Source: Egibacteraceae bacterium (GTDB lineage Bacteria > Actinomycetota > Nitriliruptoria > Euzebyales > Egibacteraceae). From it: DNA of 64,000 nt. Positions within the stretch are counted from its first letter, which is position 1. Every line of letters starts with the position of its first letter. Below, piece after piece: positions 24,527 through 33,164 of this stretch. The notes beneath the pieces were generated by a model. That model searched no databases. It was not told the DNA's origin and saw only the letters and a list, made by a program, of their open reading frames with translations. The position numbers were made by a program, and so were the translations under genes. The stretch spans positions 1 to 64,000 of the forward strand of contig DATLGH010000021.1 in assembly GCA_035540635.1 (NCBI GenBank), written 5' to 3'.

Positions 24527-24736
24527 ATGGCTGTCGCCCGTGTGACGGAGATCACGAGCACCTCGCCGACGAGCTTCGAGGATGCGATCCAGAAGGGCCT
24601 CGAGCGGGCCACCCAGACGCTGCGCAACATCGAGGGCGCATGGGTGAAGGAGATGGAGGTCCGGATGCGGGACAACGAGATCACCGACTACAAGGTGAAC
24701 CTCAAGGTCACGTTCGTGCTCGAGGATCCCTCGTAG
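24527..24736 (+). CDS. Dodecin (flavin-binding dodecamer)
   Basis: 69 residues. The pattern VTEITSTSPTSFEDAIQKGL, then TLRNIEGAWVKEMEV with the flavin-stacking Trp, then YKVNLKVTFVLED, is diagnostic of dodecin. These dodecamers store or buffer riboflavin and FMN. AAAGGAGA (24513-24520) lies 6 nt before the ATG at 24527. A strong hairpin follows the stop. Its last 29 nt overlap the convergent glycosyltransferase gene. Confidence 0.95.
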   Translation: MAVARVTEITSTSPTSFEDAIQKGLERATQTLRNIEGAWVKEMEVRMRDNEITDYKVNLKVTFVLEDPS

Positions 24737-25907
24737 GACGGGCGTCTGGTTGCCCCGGCGGTGCGGTTCGGGGCAACCGCACGTTCGTGTGCCCGCGGAG
24801 CGGTTCTCCCAGGCGTCGGGCCCGCCACCGGCGCGGTGTCGTCGCCAGGTGGCGGACCGCCGCCACCGCGAACGCCGCACCGCTGTAGAAGTGGTAGAAG
24901 GCATGCCACGGCATGGTCCGCACCGCGAACCAGGCATCCCGCCGCTCGGCGAGGAACCGCCACAGAGGCCAGTCGAGGGCTAGGGCGGCGAGGCAGAGAG
25001 CGACGGCCCAGCCGGCGGCCGCCGCCGACGCGGTGACGAGCGCTGCGGTCGCCATGGCCGTGGCCGCTCCGGTCAGCGCCACCTTCACGCGGGCGGCCAC
25101 ATCGACGTTGAGATCGTTCTGCATGTGGCGGGTCAGCAGGATGAGCTCGCTCCAGGGCAGCGCGCGGAAGAAGACGTCGGCGCGGAGCAGCGACCGCCAC
25201 CCCCAGCGCTTCATGTGCGTCACCTGGAGCGTCTTGACGACGTGGATGCTTCCCCCGGCCGCGCGCAGGCGGTAGCCGAACTCGATGTCCTCGATGCAGG
25301 GCCGGTCGTAGGACTCGAGGAAGCCGCCGAGCGCGTCGAAGGCGTCGCGCCGCACGAGACCGCACGCGCCCCAGAACGTGTGCCCCCGCACGCGGGCGCG
25401 CTGGTGCATGAAGTGGTTGAGGAGGTTCTTGTACTGCGAGGCGAAGTTCGTCTCGGGGGGAGCGTCGTCGTACGAGCCGATGACCGCCTGGACGTCAGGG
25501 CGCGCCGCGAGGTAGCTCGCCGCCTCGGCGATGACCGTGGGCCGTGCGAGCACGTCGGCGTCGAGGAAGAACACCACATCGCTGGCCGTCGCGGCCGCGC
25601 CGAGGTTGCGGGCCACGGCCGGCCCGCACCGGTGCGGTGTGCGCACCACCCGCACACCCTTCGCCCGGGCGAGGTCCCCTTCACCGTGGTCGGTGCCGTC
25701 GACGACGACGACCACCTCCGCGGGGCGGGGGCGCATGCGCGCCACCGCGTCCAGACAGCGGGCGAAGGCGGGCCCCCCGCGGTGCACCGGGATCACGACG
25801 GCGATGCTCGGCGTCGTCACCGTCCGCTGCGTGAACCGCTGCCCGACGGGCGCCGCGGCGGGCGCCGGCAAGCTCTCGGCAGGACGCACGGAGAAGGCTC
25901 CGATCAT
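24708..25907 (-). CDS. GT2 glycosyltransferase with C-terminal membrane helices
   Basis: 399 residues. The GT-A fold domain (about 35-270) shows IAVVIPVHRGG, the metal-binding FFLDADV and a late IEDIEFGYRL (the ED/DxE acceptor-site motif). Hydrophobic helices near 280-330 anchor it to the membrane. It should transfer a sugar from a nucleotide donor to a lipid-linked acceptor on the inner face. The last 20 residues are Arg/Pro-rich and are encoded by the dodecin terminator region, so they may be dispensable. First gene of the glycan cluster; the start ATG at 25907 is divergent from the GT-C gene. Confidence 0.85.
   Translation of the reverse strand: MIGAFSVRPAESLPAPAAAPVGQRFTQRTVTTPSIAVVIPVHRGGPAFARCLDAVARMRPRPAEVVVVVDGTDHGEGDLARAKGVRVVRTPHRCGPAVARNLGAAATASDVVFFLDADVLARPTVIAEAASYLAARPDVQAVIGSYDDAPPETNFASQYKNLLNHFMHQRARVRGHTFWGACGLVRRDAFDALGGFLESYDRPCIEDIEFGYRLRAAGGSIHVVKTLQVTHMKRWGWRSLLRADVFFRALPWSELILLTRHMQNDLNVDVAARVKVALTGAATAMATAALVTASAAAAGWAVALCLAALALDWPLWRFLAERRDAWFAVRTMPWHAFYHFYSGAAFAVAAVRHLATTPRRWRARRLGEPLRGHTNVRLPRTAPPGQPDARPTRDPRART
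24748..24778 (+). terminator. Terminator hairpin after dodecin
   Basis: Perfect 10-bp arms GGTTGCCCCG (24748-24757) and CGGGGCAACC (24769-24778) with an 11-nt loop, 11 bases beyond the dodecin stop. No T-tract. It lies within the 3' end of the convergent glycosyltransferase frame. Confidence 0.7.
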
Positions 25908-26053
25908 CGGACGGCAGGCGCGCCATCGAGGCGGCACGGGACGCTGGCAGCCTAGTCGGTCGCGGCCCGGTTTCGCCACATCCGCACCCCATGCGCGTCC
26001 GACGTCCACCCGCCCCCCGGTCGGGTCGGCATACGATCCGAGGCCACCTTCCT

Positions 26054-27565
26054 ATGGACGTCGCCGCCGACCCTGTCCGCCGCCCCCCTCGCGGGGGCAC
26101 GTTCTCCGACGCGCGGAGCGCCGCGGCGGCCGGCCGGCGGCGCGCGGTGGTCGCCGTCGCGCTGCTCGCCGCCTACGTCGCACAGCTCGCCGTCGCCGCC
26201 ACCCGTCACGAGCCCTGGTTCGACGAGGCGCAGGCGTGGCTGCTCGCGCGGGACAGCGGTGTGTGGGAGCTGCTCACCCAGCGCCTGCGCTACGAAGGCA
26301 CACCGGGCCTGTGGCACCTCCTGCTCGTCGTGCCCGCCCGGCTGGGGCTGCCGTACGCGACAGCGCACCTGATCGCCCTGGTGGCGGCCACCCTCGCCGC
26401 GGTGCTGCTCGTGCGCTCCAGCCCCTTTCCCCGCTGGCTGGTCGGGCTGCTGCTGTTCTCGTTCGTCCTCGGCTACCAGTACGCGGTGGTCGCTCGGAGC
26501 TACGTGCTCGTGGCCCCCCTGCTGTTCGCCCTGGCCGCGATCTACCCCCGCAAGGCGACGGCGGTGTGGCCCTTCGTCGGCCTGCTCGCACTGCTCGCCA
26601 ACGTCAGCGCCCACGGCACGCTCATCGCGGCCTGCATCGCGGCCGTGCACCTCCTCGACGTCGTGCGCTCCCGCAACGCCCTGTCCCGCCGGGCCCTCGC
26701 CCACCACGCGGCGGCGCTGGCGTCGCTCGCCGTGGCCGGCCTGCTCGTCGTGGCCCAGCTGTGGGTCCCCGACGACCACCTGCCGCGCGCGGGCTACGTG
26801 CCCCCCGGGGGCGCCGACCTCGTCGCGGTGATGGCGACGACGGCCAACCGGGCACTGGCCGACCACGGGCTGCTCACGTGGGCAGCCATCGTCGTGTCGG
26901 CCTGGTGGTTCGCCCGGCGGGGGACCCTGCTCGTGTGGCTGCTGCCCACGGTCGGGCTGCTCGCGTTCTTCGCGAGGGTCTACCAGAGCGCCTGGCACGA
27001 CGGTCTGCTCGTGCTCGTGTGGGTGTTCGCCCTGTGGGTGAGCTTCACCGCGGCCCCCATGGCCGGACGCCTCGACCGCGGGCTCCGGACGGCCCTGCTC
27101 GCCGTGACGGCCGCCGTCCTCGCCGTGCAGGTGACCTGGTGGGCGCAGACCTGGTACCACGACGTCACGCAGCCGTACTCGGGGAGCCCCGCGCTCGCGG
27201 CGTACCTCGACGAGCTGGACCTCGATCGTCGGGTGGTGTGGGGGCGGGAGTTCCACAGCCTCGGCGTCCTGCCCTACTTCCCGGCGAACATCTACGACAA
27301 CCTTCACGGCGGTGATGCGCGCGCCTACCTCAGCTGGCAGCGCCCCTATCCGCTGGTGGACGACGACGAGGCGATACGCGAGGCCCTGCCCGACCTCGTG
27401 GTCTGGGGTGTGAAGTTCCCCGGTCACGAGCACGTCACCGTCCTCGACACCTACGACGTCGAGGCCTTCTTCCCCGGCGAGATCTTCTACAAGGACCGGG
27501 TCCTCGAGCAGGACGCGTTCTACCTCCTGCGCCGCAAGGACCCCGGGCAGGGCGCCGGGCGGTGA
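26054..27565 (+). CDS. GT-C-like polytopic membrane protein, copy 1
   Basis: 503 residues with about ten membrane helices. A short loop after the first helix holds RHEPWFDEAQAWLLARD, which carries the acidic residues expected for a GT-C catalytic loop, and LRYEGTPGLWHLLL follows. The C-terminal 110 residues form an exoplasmic domain (YFPANIYDNLHGGDARAY). Such enzymes use polyprenyl-phosphate sugars outside the membrane. It is closely related to the protein at 40527-42086. A -10-like TACGAT (26032-26037) precedes the ATG at 26054. Its stop overlaps a flippase gene by 4 nt. Confidence 0.75.
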   Translation: MDVAADPVRRPPRGGTFSDARSAAAAGRRRAVVAVALLAAYVAQLAVAATRHEPWFDEAQAWLLARDSGVWELLTQRLRYEGTPGLWHLLLVVPARLGLPYATAHLIALVAATLAAVLLVRSSPFPRWLVGLLLFSFVLGYQYAVVARSYVLVAPLLFALAAIYPRKATAVWPFVGLLALLANVSAHGTLIAACIAAVHLLDVVRSRNALSRRALAHHAAALASLAVAGLLVVAQLWVPDDHLPRAGYVPPGGADLVAVMATTANRALADHGLLTWAAIVVSAWWFARRGTLLVWLLPTVGLLAFFARVYQSAWHDGLLVLVWVFALWVSFTAAPMAGRLDRGLRTALLAVTAAVLAVQVTWWAQTWYHDVTQPYSGSPALAAYLDELDLDRRVVWGREFHSLGVLPYFPANIYDNLHGGDARAYLSWQRPYPLVDDDEAIREALPDLVVWGVKFPGHEHVTVLDTYDVEAFFPGEIFYKDRVLEQDAFYLLRRKDPGQGAGR

Positions 27566-29130
27566 GCGGGCCACCACCGCTGCCCTCGGCAGAGCCGCCG
27601 AGTGGGGTCGACCCCGTCGTCGACGCGGCGCTTCCCGGCCTGCGGGGACGCTCCGCGCGCGGCGGAGCGCTCCTGCTCGGCGCCCAGGCGGTGCTGTTCA
27701 TCGCGGCGCTCGCGTCCACGGCGGTGCTCGCCCGGGTGCTCACCGTGCGCGACTTCGGTCTGTTCTTCATGGTCGCCGTGCTCGTGAGCTTCGTGAGCAG
27801 CTTCCGCGACTTCGGCTTCCCCATGGCGACCGTGCACGCCCCTCACATCGAGCAGCGCGCGGTGAGCGCGCTCTTCTGGCTGAACGCCCGCCTCAACGCC
27901 GCCCTGCTCGTCGCCATGGTCGCGCTCGCTCCGCTGCTCGCGTGGTTCTTCCGCGAGCGCCAGCTCGTCGCGATGACCGTCGTGCTGGCGGCGAGCCTGA
28001 CCGCCAACGGGCTCACGAAGATCCACCTCGGGCTGCTCCGCCGCGAGCTGCGCTTCGCCGCGGTGACGGCGATCACCGTCACCGCGGCGCTCGCCGGCGT
28101 CGCGGTGGCGATCGTCGCGGCGCTCGCGGGCGCCGGCTTCTGGGCCCTCGTCCTCCAGCAGGTGGTCCAGCACGTCGGCGAGACGGTCGGGCTCTGGACC
28201 GCCTGCCGCTGGCGCCCGAGCGGGCCCGCCCGCGCCCCGCACGGTGACGAGGCGTACACGGCACTGCGCCGCTACGGCGGTGACGTCACCGTGGCCCGGG
28301 TGCTCACCCACGTCGCCCAGAACCTTGACGCCGTGCTCGTCGGGCGGTTCGTCGGCACGGTGGCGCTCGGGCTCTACCAGAACGCCTACCGCTGGGCCAC
28401 CGTGCTGCTCGAGCAGCTCTACACGCCCTTGCAGGCCGTCGTGGTGGCGACGCTCAGCCGGGTGCGCGACGACACGGAGCGCTACCGCTCGCACTTCCGC
28501 GCCGTCGTGCGCGCGGTGATGGCCGTCGTCGTGCCCGCCCTCGTCCTGCTGTTCCTCGAGGCCCGTGCCTTCGTCCTCGTGCTGCTCGGTCCCCAGTGGG
28601 TCGAGGCGATCCCCCTGTTTCGGATCCTGCTCGTCGGGGCGCTCGCCGCCAACGTGCCCTTCGTGCTGAAGTGGGTCTACTACTCCGAGGGGCAGACGCG
28701 CCGGCAGCGGAGCTGGGCCTTCATCGCCACGCCGGTGACGGTGGTCGCCGTAGCCGCCGGTGTCGCGGGGGGCGCCACCGGGGTGGCGGCCGGCTTCGCC
28801 GCCTCGCAGGTCGCGCTCACCTACCCGGCGGTCCGCTACTGCCTCGCCCGCTCGGGACTCCGCGAGCGGGACTTCTGGTCGGTCGTGTGGCGCCCCGCCG
28901 TCACGTCGCTGCTCGCTGCGGGCGCGGTCGTCGCCGCCCAGCGCGCGGGGCTCGTCTGGGACCGCCAGCTCTACCACCTCATCGCCGCGACGCTCTTCTT
29001 CGGGGCCGCCTACGCGGGCTCCTGGGTCATGACGCCGGGCGGGCGCACCGAGCTGGCGGCGATGTGGCGGGTCGTCACCGCGTTGCGGGACAGCGGCGAG
29101 GAGCTCGGCGACGCACCTGCTCAGAGGTAG
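27562..29130 (+). CDS. Oligosaccharide flippase (Wzx-like, MOP superfamily)
   Basis: 522 residues with about 12-14 membrane helices in the polysaccharide-biosynthesis flippase pattern. It starts GALLLGAQAVLFIAALASTA after a short cytoplasmic lead and has conserved FGLFFMVAVLVSFVS and PFVLKWVYYSEG regions. It moves lipid-linked glycan to the outer face. GTG at 27562 overlaps the GT-C gene by 4 nt (GTGA), so the pair is coupled. It ends overlapping the convergent GT2 gene by 10 nt. Confidence 0.88.
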   Translation: MSGPPPLPSAEPPSGVDPVVDAALPGLRGRSARGGALLLGAQAVLFIAALASTAVLARVLTVRDFGLFFMVAVLVSFVSSFRDFGFPMATVHAPHIEQRAVSALFWLNARLNAALLVAMVALAPLLAWFFRERQLVAMTVVLAASLTANGLTKIHLGLLRRELRFAAVTAITVTAALAGVAVAIVAALAGAGFWALVLQQVVQHVGETVGLWTACRWRPSGPARAPHGDEAYTALRRYGGDVTVARVLTHVAQNLDAVLVGRFVGTVALGLYQNAYRWATVLLEQLYTPLQAVVVATLSRVRDDTERYRSHFRAVVRAVMAVVVPALVLLFLEARAFVLVLLGPQWVEAIPLFRILLVGALAANVPFVLKWVYYSEGQTRRQRSWAFIATPVTVVAVAAGVAGGATGVAAGFAASQVALTYPAVRYCLARSGLRERDFWSVVWRPAVTSLLAAGAVVAAQRAGLVWDRQLYHLIAATLFFGAAYAGSWVMTPGGRTELAAMWRVVTALRDSGEELGDAPAQR

Positions 29131-29975
29131 ACGACCCGCTGACGGATGCTGCCCTGCACCTGACCGACCGCGATCCCCACGTCGTACAGCCACCGGCCCC
29201 AGCCAGCCCGGTCCCGCACGAGCGGCAGACGGACCACGAAGCTCAGCCATTTGAGCACCACCCAGGGCAACGGCCGCCGGGGCATGCCGCTCGACCGGAA
29301 GGCCCGGTAGTAGGCGGCGCTCGACCGGCCGTAGCGCCGGGCCTGGCGGAAGATGCCCGCGAGGTCGGTGCGGTAGCGGTAGTGCACGACCGCGTCGGGT
29401 ACGAACCGCAGGGGCACCCCGGCGAGCTGCACCCGCCAGCAGAAGCCGACGTCGTCGCCGTAGCGCCGCCCGGTGGGGAACCCACCGACCGCGTCGAACA
29501 CCGACCGCACGACGCCGAGCGTGCCGCCGAACGCCCACGGCAGGAAGCCGAACACGTCGTTGAGGTCACGCTCCTGCTCGACGAGCCGCGTCCGGGCGAC
29601 CCAACCGGTGTTGAGGGTCCGCGTCTCCAGCCGCGCGGCGACGAAGTCGCTCCGCTCGAGGGCGGCGGCCATAGCCTGGAGGTAGCCGGCGCCCGCACGG
29701 TCATCGGCGTCGAGGAAGAGCAGCGCCTCGCCCGAGGCCGCCGCCGCCCCGGCGTTGCGGGCGTGGGCGACCCCCGAAGCGCCGGCCGCCACGATGCGCA
29801 GGGCGGGCAGCCGGGAACGGAACGAGGCGGCGACGGCCCGCGTCGCGTCGGTGGAGGCGTCGTCGACGACGACGACCTCCCAGGCCCCCCGGTAGTCCTG
29901 GTCCGCCAGGGCGGTGAGCTGACCCCCGAGGAGCCGCTCCTCGTTGTGGCAGGGGATGACGACGCTGAGGCGCAC
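29121..29975 (-). CDS. GT2 glycosyltransferase
   Basis: 284 residues. GT-A domain with LSVVIPCHNEE, VVVDDASTDAT, the DxD-type FLDADD (about 90) and the acceptor motif GDDVGFCWR. The C-terminal part is Arg-rich with amphipathic helices, suggesting membrane association. ATG at 29975; the next gene on the strand begins 10 nt after its upstream neighbour ends, so both are likely in one transcript with 29986-30981. Sugar specificity is unknown. Confidence 0.88.
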   Translation of the reverse strand: MRLSVVIPCHNEERLLGGQLTALADQDYRGAWEVVVVDDASTDATRAVAASFRSRLPALRIVAAGASGVAHARNAGAAAASGEALLFLDADDRAGAGYLQAMAAALERSDFVAARLETRTLNTGWVARTRLVEQERDLNDVFGFLPWAFGGTLGVVRSVFDAVGGFPTGRRYGDDVGFCWRVQLAGVPLRFVPDAVVHYRYRTDLAGIFRQARRYGRSSAAYYRAFRSSGMPRRPLPWVVLKWLSFVVRLPLVRDRAGWGRWLYDVGIAVGQVQGSIRQRVVYL

Positions 29976-29985
29976 GGCGGCGGCT

Positions 29986-30981
29986 CTAGATGCTGAAGCG
30001 GTCCGGGATGGCGTCGGGGCGCACCGTCGCGACGAGGTAGCCGGCCATCCTCACCGCCGCGTAGGTCATGCTCAGGGCGAGGACCGCGGGGACGCCCGTG
30101 CCGTCCAGGCCGACGTGGGTGCGGTAGCGCAGGATGCGGAACAGGCCGCGACCGGTCTCCAGGGCGTTCTGCGCGACCCCGCGCGCCAGGACGAGCGCCG
30201 GGGCGTCGTGACGCCGCCGGACCTCGACCGCGCGGTCGTGCCCGTCGTAGAGCGCCCGGACGAGGAAGTGGCGCAGGCCGTTCGGTGGGGGGTGGGCGAC
30301 CTTCGCCCGCGGGTTGCACCAGACGGTGATGCCCTCGTCGCGAAGCATCATCGACAGGGTGGTGCAGGCGCCCCGCGCCCGCCCGTCACCGGTCGGGAAG
30401 GGATGGGCGGCGAGGGTCGCGCGCCGGAAGGCGACGCTGTTGGCGTAGAACTGCCGGGCGGGTCGCACGGGCCCGTGCTCGGTGCGCAGCGGGAAGAACC
30501 ACGTCAGGGCGAACATCTTCGAGTAGAGGGACGTCGCCTCGATGTAGGGGTTGCTGCCGACGACCTCGACGTCGGGGCGGGAGAAGGGTTCGAGAAGGTT
30601 GGCGAGCCAGCCCTGCTCGGGGACGACGTCGCTGTCGAGGAACACGACGATGTCCCCCCGCGCCCGGCTCGCCCCCGCGTTCTTCAGGTCGTAGTAGTGC
30701 AGACCCCGCACCGCGATGAGCTCGACGCTGACCGCTTGGTGGCGGTCGAGGCGGCTCGCGGCGACGGCACGCTCCACCATCGCGCGGTCGACCTCGCCGT
30801 CGTCGAAGAGCACGAGCGCCTCCGCCGGCCAGCCGAGGTCGGCCACCTGCCGGCCCAGGGTGGTGAGCATCCGCAGCGCCCGCTCCGCCTCGGCGAGGAG
30901 CACGTTCTCCCACTCGATGACGATCGTGAGCCGCGGCGTGGTCGCGTGCGCCTCCTGCGTCGCGGCGGCGGTGGCCGTCAC
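29986..30981 (-). CDS. GT2 glycosyltransferase
   Basis: 331 residues. The frame opens with a short Ala-rich lead and LTIVIEWENVLLAEAERAL, an altered version of the usual nucleotide-binding strand. FLDSDVVPEQGW gives the DxD motif. GDGRARGACTTLSMMLRDEG is the acceptor region. Two hydrophobic segments occur near the C-terminus. GTG at 30981 is selected because GGGAGGG lies about 8 nt before it. The frame is open far upstream, but that part is antisense to the dehydrogenase and not coding. Confidence 0.82.
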   Translation of the reverse strand: MTATAAATQEAHATTPRLTIVIEWENVLLAEAERALRMLTTLGRQVADLGWPAEALVLFDDGEVDRAMVERAVAASRLDRHQAVSVELIAVRGLHYYDLKNAGASRARGDIVVFLDSDVVPEQGWLANLLEPFSRPDVEVVGSNPYIEATSLYSKMFALTWFFPLRTEHGPVRPARQFYANSVAFRRATLAAHPFPTGDGRARGACTTLSMMLRDEGITVWCNPRAKVAHPPPNGLRHFLVRALYDGHDRAVEVRRRHDAPALVLARGVAQNALETGRGLFRILRYRTHVGLDGTGVPAVLALSMTYAAVRMAGYLVATVRPDAIPDRFSI

Positions 30982-31173
30982 GGGCGATCCCTCCCTTCGT
31001 GGACGGCGGCAAGCGTAGCGCCGGCGCGGGCGAACGCCCCGGCGCGCAGGCCGGCGAGCAGGCGCTTGTGCTCGCGTGCCGACCGCGAGGACGGCGACGA
31101 GCGCGAGGACGACCGGGCGCACCATGACCGGCCTGCAGGGTGGCGCCAACTGGTGCCCCGGCCGCTGCCGGGT

Positions 31174-31179
31174 GATACT
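31174..31179 (+). promoter_or_regulatory. -10 element before the dehydrogenase operon
   Basis: GATACT lies 9 nt before GTG at 31189, in the divergent gap. Spacing fits a leaderless or near-leaderless message. The -35 region (about 31151) is weak. Confidence 0.4.
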
Positions 31180-31188
31180 GCCGGGGTC

Positions 31189-32403
31189 GTGAGCATGGTG
31201 CATCCCCCTCGCCCCTTCCCCTGTGATGTCGTCGTCGTCGGCGGCTGTGGACACGTCGGCCTGCCACTGGGCATCGCCCTCGCCGACCGCGGACTGCGGA
31301 CGGTCCTCTACGACACGAGCGAGCCGAGCGTCAAGCTTGTGAACGACGGGGTCCTGCCGTTCAGCGAGGAGGGCGCAGGCCCCCTGCTCGAGCAGGTCAC
31401 GGCGAGCGGGCGCCTTTCGGCTTCGAGCGACCCGGCGGTCGTCGGCACCGCCGAGCACGTCGTCGTCGTCATCGGCACGCCGGTCGACGAGCACCTCAAC
31501 CCCGATCCGCGCGCCATCCCGCGCGCGCTCGGGGGGTGTGCGGAGCACTTCACCGACGGGCAGGTCCTCATCCTTCGCAGCACCGTGTACCCGGGCGTGA
31601 CGGCCCTCGTCGAGGAGATGATCGCGGCCCTCGGCTGCGACATCGACGTCGCCTTCTGCCCGGAGCGCATCGCCGAGGGCCGGGCCATGACGGAGCTCTA
31701 CACGCTGCCCCAGCTCGTCGCCTCGCGCACCGACCGGGGCCGGCAGCGGGCAGCGCAGCTGTTCTCCACGCTCACCGACGACATCGTGCACCTCGATCCG
31801 GAGGAGGCGGAGCTCGCGAAGCTGTTCACCAACACCTGGCGGTACATCAAGTTCGCCACCGCGAACCAGCTCTACATGATGGCCAACGACTTCGGCCTCG
31901 ACTACGAGCGCATCCGCTCGGCCCTGGCCCACAACTACCCGCGGGCGGCGGACCTGCCGGGCGCCGGGTTCGCGGCCGGACCCTGTCTGTTCAAGGACAC
32001 GATGCAGCTCGCGGCCTTCAACAACAACAACTTCACGCTCGGGCACGCCGCGATGCTCGTCAACGAGGGGCTTCCCCTCTACGTCGTGGCGCGTCTCGAG
32101 GAGCGCTACCCGCTGCGGGAGATGACCGTGGCGATTCTCGGCATGGCGTTCAAGGGCGACTCCGACGACATCCGCTCGAGCCTGTCCTACAAGCTCAAGC
32201 GCATCCTCGAGTTCAAGGCCGGCCGGCTGCTCTGCAGCGATCCGCACGTGACCGTGGACGCGGACCTCGTACCGCTGGAGACGGCCATCGAGGAGGCCGA
32301 CCTGCTCGTCATCGGCGCACCCCACTCCGCGTACCGCTCCCTGCGCACCGACAAGGCCGTCGTCGACATCTGGAACCTCATCGGCCAGGGTGTCCGGGTG
32401 TGA
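31189..32403 (+). CDS. Nucleotide-sugar dehydrogenase (UDP-glucose/ManNAc type)
   Basis: 404 residues (402 if ATG at 31195 is used). A Rossmann domain (VVVVGGCGHVGLPLGIALADRG) is followed by a central helix and a C-terminal domain. The catalytic Cys is in AAGPCLFKDTMQL, with Lys in the same motif. FKGDSDDIRSSLSYKL matches the WecC/UDP-ManNAc dehydrogenase branch, but the exact sugar cannot be set by eye. It oxidises a UDP-hexose to the uronic acid with two NAD. The next two genes overlap by 4 nt each, so the three form an operon. Confidence 0.9.
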   Translation: MSMVHPPRPFPCDVVVVGGCGHVGLPLGIALADRGLRTVLYDTSEPSVKLVNDGVLPFSEEGAGPLLEQVTASGRLSASSDPAVVGTAEHVVVVIGTPVDEHLNPDPRAIPRALGGCAEHFTDGQVLILRSTVYPGVTALVEEMIAALGCDIDVAFCPERIAEGRAMTELYTLPQLVASRTDRGRQRAAQLFSTLTDDIVHLDPEEAELAKLFTNTWRYIKFATANQLYMMANDFGLDYERIRSALAHNYPRAADLPGAGFAAGPCLFKDTMQLAAFNNNNFTLGHAAMLVNEGLPLYVVARLEERYPLREMTVAILGMAFKGDSDDIRSSLSYKLKRILEFKAGRLLCSDPHVTVDADLVPLETAIEEADLLVIGAPHSAYRSLRTDKAVVDIWNLIGQGVRV

Positions 32404-33164
32404 GCCCCCGCGTCTCCATCGTCCTCCCCGTCTACGACGAGGGGGAGGACATCGTCCCCATCCTGGACCGGATCTTCGAGGGTGTCACGCTGCCCTGCGA
32501 GGTGCTCGGCGTCTACGACACCGAGGACGACACCACCGCGCCGGTCCTCGACGCCTACGCGGACAAGGACCCGCGGGTGATCCCGACGCTGAACACCTAC
32601 GGTCGGGGGCCGGCGAACGCGATCCGCTTCGGCATCGACCGGGCGCGGGCGCCCTGCGTCGTCGTCACGATGGCCGACGGCAGCGACGATCCCCGCCAGA
32701 TCGACGACCTGGCCCGGCTCGTCGAGCGCGGCGTCGTCGTCGCGGCGGCGTCGCGCTACGCCCCGGGCGGTCAGCAGGTCGGCGGGCCACCCCTCAAGGG
32801 CTTCCTGTCCCGGCTGGCCGGGCTCACGCTGCACTGGCTGTGTCGCCTCGGCACCCGGGACGCGACGAACTCCTTCAAGGCCTACCGGACCGCGTTCGTG
32901 CGGCAGGTCGGCATCGACAGCCGGGGAGGCTTCGAGATCGGACTGGAGCTGACAGCCAAGGCGCGCCGGCTGCGGCTGCCGATCGCCGAGATCCCCACGA
33001 TCTGGCTGGAGCGCCAGGTCGGCCTGTCCAACTTCAAGCTCGCGAAGTGGATCCCCCACTACCTGTACTGGTACCGCTTCGCCTTCGGCCGCCGCCTGGA
33101 CCTCGACGGGCTGCGCGCCGCGACCGCCGGGCTGCGGGCCGCAAACGACAAGGAGCGGACATGA
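32400..33164 (+). CDS. GT2 glycosyltransferase, polyprenyl-phosphate type
   Basis: 254 residues. VSIVLPVYDEGEDIVPIL and the MADGSDDPRQI motif place it with dolichol/undecaprenyl-phosphate hexosyltransferases. TNSFKAYR and GFEIGLELTAKA are the downstream motifs. No C-terminal membrane helices are seen. It would make a polyprenyl-phosphate sugar, the donor used by GT-C enzymes such as those in this cluster. GTG at 32400 overlaps the dehydrogenase stop; its own stop overlaps the epimerase ATG. Confidence 0.88.
   Translation: MSPRVSIVLPVYDEGEDIVPILDRIFEGVTLPCEVLGVYDTEDDTTAPVLDAYADKDPRVIPTLNTYGRGPANAIRFGIDRARAPCVVVTMADGSDDPRQIDDLARLVERGVVVAAASRYAPGGQQVGGPPLKGFLSRLAGLTLHWLCRLGTRDATNSFKAYRTAFVRQVGIDSRGGFEIGLELTAKARRLRLPIAEIPTIWLERQVGLSNFKLAKWIPHYLYWYRFAFGRRLDLDGLRAATAGLRAANDKERT

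Noticed and set aside
29944-31188. Upstream extension of the dehydrogenase frame
   Set aside because: Antisense to a GT2; the Rossmann fold begins just after 31195.
29986-32325. Long minus frame (779 codons) extending the GT2 at 29986-30981
   Set aside because: The upstream part is antisense to the nucleotide-sugar dehydrogenase. The GT2 fold begins at GTG 30981 with its own SD.
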